From contig JAHELX010000089.1 of NCBI GenBank assembly GCA_024643945.1, positions 1-8,560 of the forward strand: 8,560 nt of DNA. The letters are read 5' to 3'. Below the pieces are notes generated by a model. That model did not search any database, was not told where the DNA came from, and saw only the letters and a list, made by a program, of their open reading frames with translations. Below are positions 6,375 through 8,560 of this stretch, piece by piece. Each line of letters starts with the position of its first letter. The first letter of the stretch is position 1. A program made the translations under genes and the position numbers. The DNA is from Anaerolineales bacterium. GTDB taxonomy: Bacteria > Chloroflexota > Anaerolineae > 4572-78 > NAK82.

Positions 6375-8516
6375 CTACTGGCGGGCCAGCAGGATCACGC
6401 TCGCGCGAGACCCCACCTGGTAAACCGCCTGATCGTCCAGGACGATCTCTTTCCCGATTTCGAGCAGGTCCTGGGGCGCGGAGCGAAAGGTGTCCGCGGC
6501 CAGGTGCCACTTCCCACCCCTCGGTGCGGGTGGCAAGACAAACGCCACGGCTTCAGTTGAGGCGTTGAACATCAGGTACATATCCGGTTCCGACTGCCCC
6601 AGGATCAGGCAGGCCAGGCGCTTTTCCTTCGCGTCCAGCCAGTCTGGCGGCGTCCCCTCGGGGCCAAACCATTGGATGTCGGCATCGGTGTAGAAAGCTT
6701 CTTTACGCAGGACCGGGTGGGCGTGACGAAAGGCTATCATCCCCCGCGTGAAACGATGGATCTCCCGATGCTTTTCCAACAAGCTCCAGTCATACCAACT
6801 GATCTCGTTATCCTGACAGTAGGCGTTATTGTTGCCCCCTTGAGTCCGGCGAAATTCATCGCCTCCCAAGAGCATGGGCACACCCCGCGAGACGAACAAC
6901 GTCAGCAGGAAGTTCTTGATCTGGCGCTGGCGCAGGGCCTCAATTTCGGGATCATCCGTCTCGCCTTCGCTCCCGTAGTTCTCGCTATAATTCTCGTCCA
7001 TCCCATCCCGATTGTTTTCACCGTTGGCTTCGTTGTGCTTGTGGCTGTAGCTCACCAGGTCGTTCAGGGTGAATCCGTCGTGACAGGTGATGAAGTTGAT
7101 GCTGCTCTCAGGCCCCTTGCCCGAGTGCTGGTAGATATCGGCGCTGCCGCAAATGCGGCTGGCGAAAAGGCCTGGCATGCCCTCGTCACCGCGCCAGAAG
7201 CGGCGCACCTCGTCGCGATAGCGGCCGTTCCACTCCGACCAACGCCGTTCTGAAAAACTGCCTACCTGGTACGCGCCGCCTGCATCCCAGGCCTCGGCGA
7301 TGATCTTCACGTCACGCAAGATCGGGTCCTCGGCAATACGTTCCAGGAGTGGTGGGTTGGACAGCAGGTTCCCGTGGACATCCCGCCCCAACACCGAGGC
7401 CAGGTCGAAACGGAAACCATCCACGTGCATCTCCATCGCCCAGTAACGGAGTACATCCAGGATGAAATCCCGCACCACGGGATGGTTAGCGTTGAAGGTA
7501 TTGCCGGTGCCGGAGTAATTCTTGTAAAAGCGTCTGTCGTCTTCTTCCAACATATAGAAGATCGTGTTGTCAAGCCCGCGAAAACAGAGGGTGGGACCGA
7601 GTTCATTCCCCTCGGCCGTGTGGTTCAAGACGACGTCCAGGATTATTTCAATGCCTGCCTGGTGGAAGGCCTTGACCATCTCTTTGAATTCCAGCTTCTG
7701 ATGCCCATAACTCCCAGAGCTGCAGTAGGAGCCCTTGGGAGCCAGAAAGGCCACAGGGTTGTAGCCCCAGTAGTTGTTGAGCCGTTCTCCGGTCAGCGGG
7801 TTGGCCGGCAGCATTTCGTTCTCGTTGAATTCCAGCACGGGCATCAACTCTACCGCTGTTACGCCTAATTCTTTAAAGTATGGGATCTTCTCCACCAAAC
7901 CATGGTAGGTTCCGGGATGCTTGACGCCTGAGCTGGGGTGAATGGTGCAGCCCCGCACATGGGTCTCGTAGATCACAGTTTCCGACCATGGGTGCTTGAG
8001 AGGCTGATCCTCTCTCCAGTGAAAATGGTCGTGGGTGAAGACGCACTTGGGCATGGCCCCCGTATCGTCCAGGCTAGAATAGGCCAGGTCCTGCTGGGGC
8101 GAGGATGGATCATATCCCCGGGCCGGGCCGAAATCCCAGTTGGCGGCATGGGTGACAGCCGTGGCCAGCGGGTCCAGCAGAAGTTTGTTCTCATTAAAGC
8201 GATCCCCTTCTTGGGGACGATATGGCCCCTCGACCCGGTAGCCATACAGTTGGCCAGGGTGAATTCCCTGGACCCAGACGTGCCAGATGTCTCCAGTTCG
8301 GTGGTGCGCCGGGTCCACTTCAATCACCCTGGTGGGTGTTTTGTCCTCGGGGTGATCGAAGAACTCGAGCCGGATGTGGGTAGCGTGGCGGCTGAACAGG
8401 GCAAAGTTAACCCCATCCCCTCGCTGCTGGACGCCCAGGGGGAGGGGAGTCCCTGCCCGTACCTGGCTGCTATCGGAGACATCTCTCAGGTACTCGGAAA
8501 ACACGCGTTCGGCCAT
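6375..8516 (-). CDS. glgX: Glycogen debranching enzyme GlgX (isoamylase-type GH13)
   Basis: A 713-residue cytoplasmic enzyme expected to hydrolyse alpha-1,6 branch linkages of glycogen or limit dextrins. An N-terminal CBM48-like beta domain (about 20-110) begins around GTPLPLGVQQRGDGVNFALF. The GH13 barrel carries the family motifs: DVVLNH (294-299), GFRFD with nucleophile D371, IIAEAW with acid/base E408, and CHD with stabiliser D480. The isoamylase-like stretch LNNYWGYNPVAFLAPKGSY (246-264) and the C-terminal beta domain (about 610-713) are present. E. coli GlgX is about 657 residues; this length suits the longer GlgX/TreX group, and the gene looks intact. The ATG at 8516 has GAGGGT six bases upstream, and the gene ends in TAG. 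glgP follows after 26 bases, so the two are probably co-transcribed and act on the same polymer. TreX-like transferase activity cannot be excluded by reading. The family call is very secure. Confidence 0.96.
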   Translation of the reverse strand: MAERVFSEYLRDVSDSSQVRAGTPLPLGVQQRGDGVNFALFSRHATHIRLEFFDHPEDKTPTRVIEVDPAHHRTGDIWHVWVQGIHPGQLYGYRVEGPYRPQEGDRFNENKLLLDPLATAVTHAANWDFGPARGYDPSSPQQDLAYSSLDDTGAMPKCVFTHDHFHWREDQPLKHPWSETVIYETHVRGCTIHPSSGVKHPGTYHGLVEKIPYFKELGVTAVELMPVLEFNENEMLPANPLTGERLNNYWGYNPVAFLAPKGSYCSSGSYGHQKLEFKEMVKAFHQAGIEIILDVVLNHTAEGNELGPTLCFRGLDNTIFYMLEEDDRRFYKNYSGTGNTFNANHPVVRDFILDVLRYWAMEMHVDGFRFDLASVLGRDVHGNLLSNPPLLERIAEDPILRDVKIIAEAWDAGGAYQVGSFSERRWSEWNGRYRDEVRRFWRGDEGMPGLFASRICGSADIYQHSGKGPESSINFITCHDGFTLNDLVSYSHKHNEANGENNRDGMDENYSENYGSEGETDDPEIEALRQRQIKNFLLTLFVSRGVPMLLGGDEFRRTQGGNNNAYCQDNEISWYDWSLLEKHREIHRFTRGMIAFRHAHPVLRKEAFYTDADIQWFGPEGTPPDWLDAKEKRLACLILGQSEPDMYLMFNASTEAVAFVLPPAPRGGKWHLAADTFRSAPQDLLEIGKEIVLDDQAVYQVGSRASVILLARQ

Positions 8517-8544
8517 CGCGACACCCTCATTCCTTACAACCCTA

Positions 8545-8556
8545 GTAACTACTCAG
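8545..8556. repeat. Possible end of a second copy of the 4060-4191 repeat
   Basis: GTAACTACTCAG lies 29 bp ahead of the glgX start codon. It matches the left end (GTAACTATTCAG, 4060-4071) and the right end (GTGACTACTCAG, complement of 4180-4191) of the element downstream of glgP at 11 of 12 bases each. The window stops four bases later, so the rest cannot be seen. Confidence 0.45.
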
Positions 8557-8560
8557 CCTA

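Noticed and set aside
6349..6510. 54-codon N-terminal extension of glgP
   Set aside because: It overlaps the glgX 3' end, is R/P/G-rich without family similarity, and the internal ATG at 6348 has a strong SD.
6672..7253. 193-codon plus-strand frame opposite glgX with hydrophobic stretches
   Set aside because: The hydrophobicity is produced by the antisense of conserved glgX codons, and there is no independent SD or family motif.

Overview
All six genes I can support lie on the minus strand, and the window reads right to left as glgX, glgP, a sugar MFS transporter, an AI-2E family membrane protein, a CPBP-type membrane protease and a 56-residue membrane protein. The DNA is GC-rich by eye and every gene has a clear Shine-Dalgarno sequence. 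Between genes there are compact inverted-repeat elements. One of them is the dispersed bacterial repeat that reads 'CHSERSEESL' when translated. Together with the DUF3417-type glucan phosphorylase, this suits an environmental, possibly thermophilic bacterium of the Chloroflexota (Anaerolineae-like) kind. That assignment is an inference; the window holds no rRNA or marker gene to prove it.

Right part (4210-8516): a two-gene glycogen/maltodextrin breakdown unit. GlgX (glycogen debranching enzyme, GH13) is followed after 26 bases by GlgP (alpha-glucan phosphorylase, GT35 with the N-terminal DUF3417 domain). GlgP releases glucose-1-phosphate from chain ends, and GlgX removes the short branches left behind. 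The short gap and the SD just ahead of glgP suggest one transcript.

Middle (2562-4209): a 132-bp inverted-repeat element (4060-4191) separates glgP from a 12-TM sugar porter of the XylE/GalP type. An AI-2E family (PF01594) membrane protein follows. The sugar porter fits the sugar theme; the AI-2E protein has no evident link to it.

Left part (1-1416): the 'CHSERSEESL' inverted repeat fills most of the 249-bp gap between the AI-2E gene and a CPBP (CAAX protease/bacteriocin-processing) membrane protease. A tiny two-TM protein with a perfect SD comes next. The final 214 bases hold no gene but contain at least four hairpin-forming inverted repeats.

There is no CRISPR array, tRNA, rRNA, transposase or recognisable defence system, and no gap longer than 300 bases. 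The genes are ordinary members of known families. The least explained content is the set of intergenic palindromic elements, and I do not see a convincing new multi-gene system.
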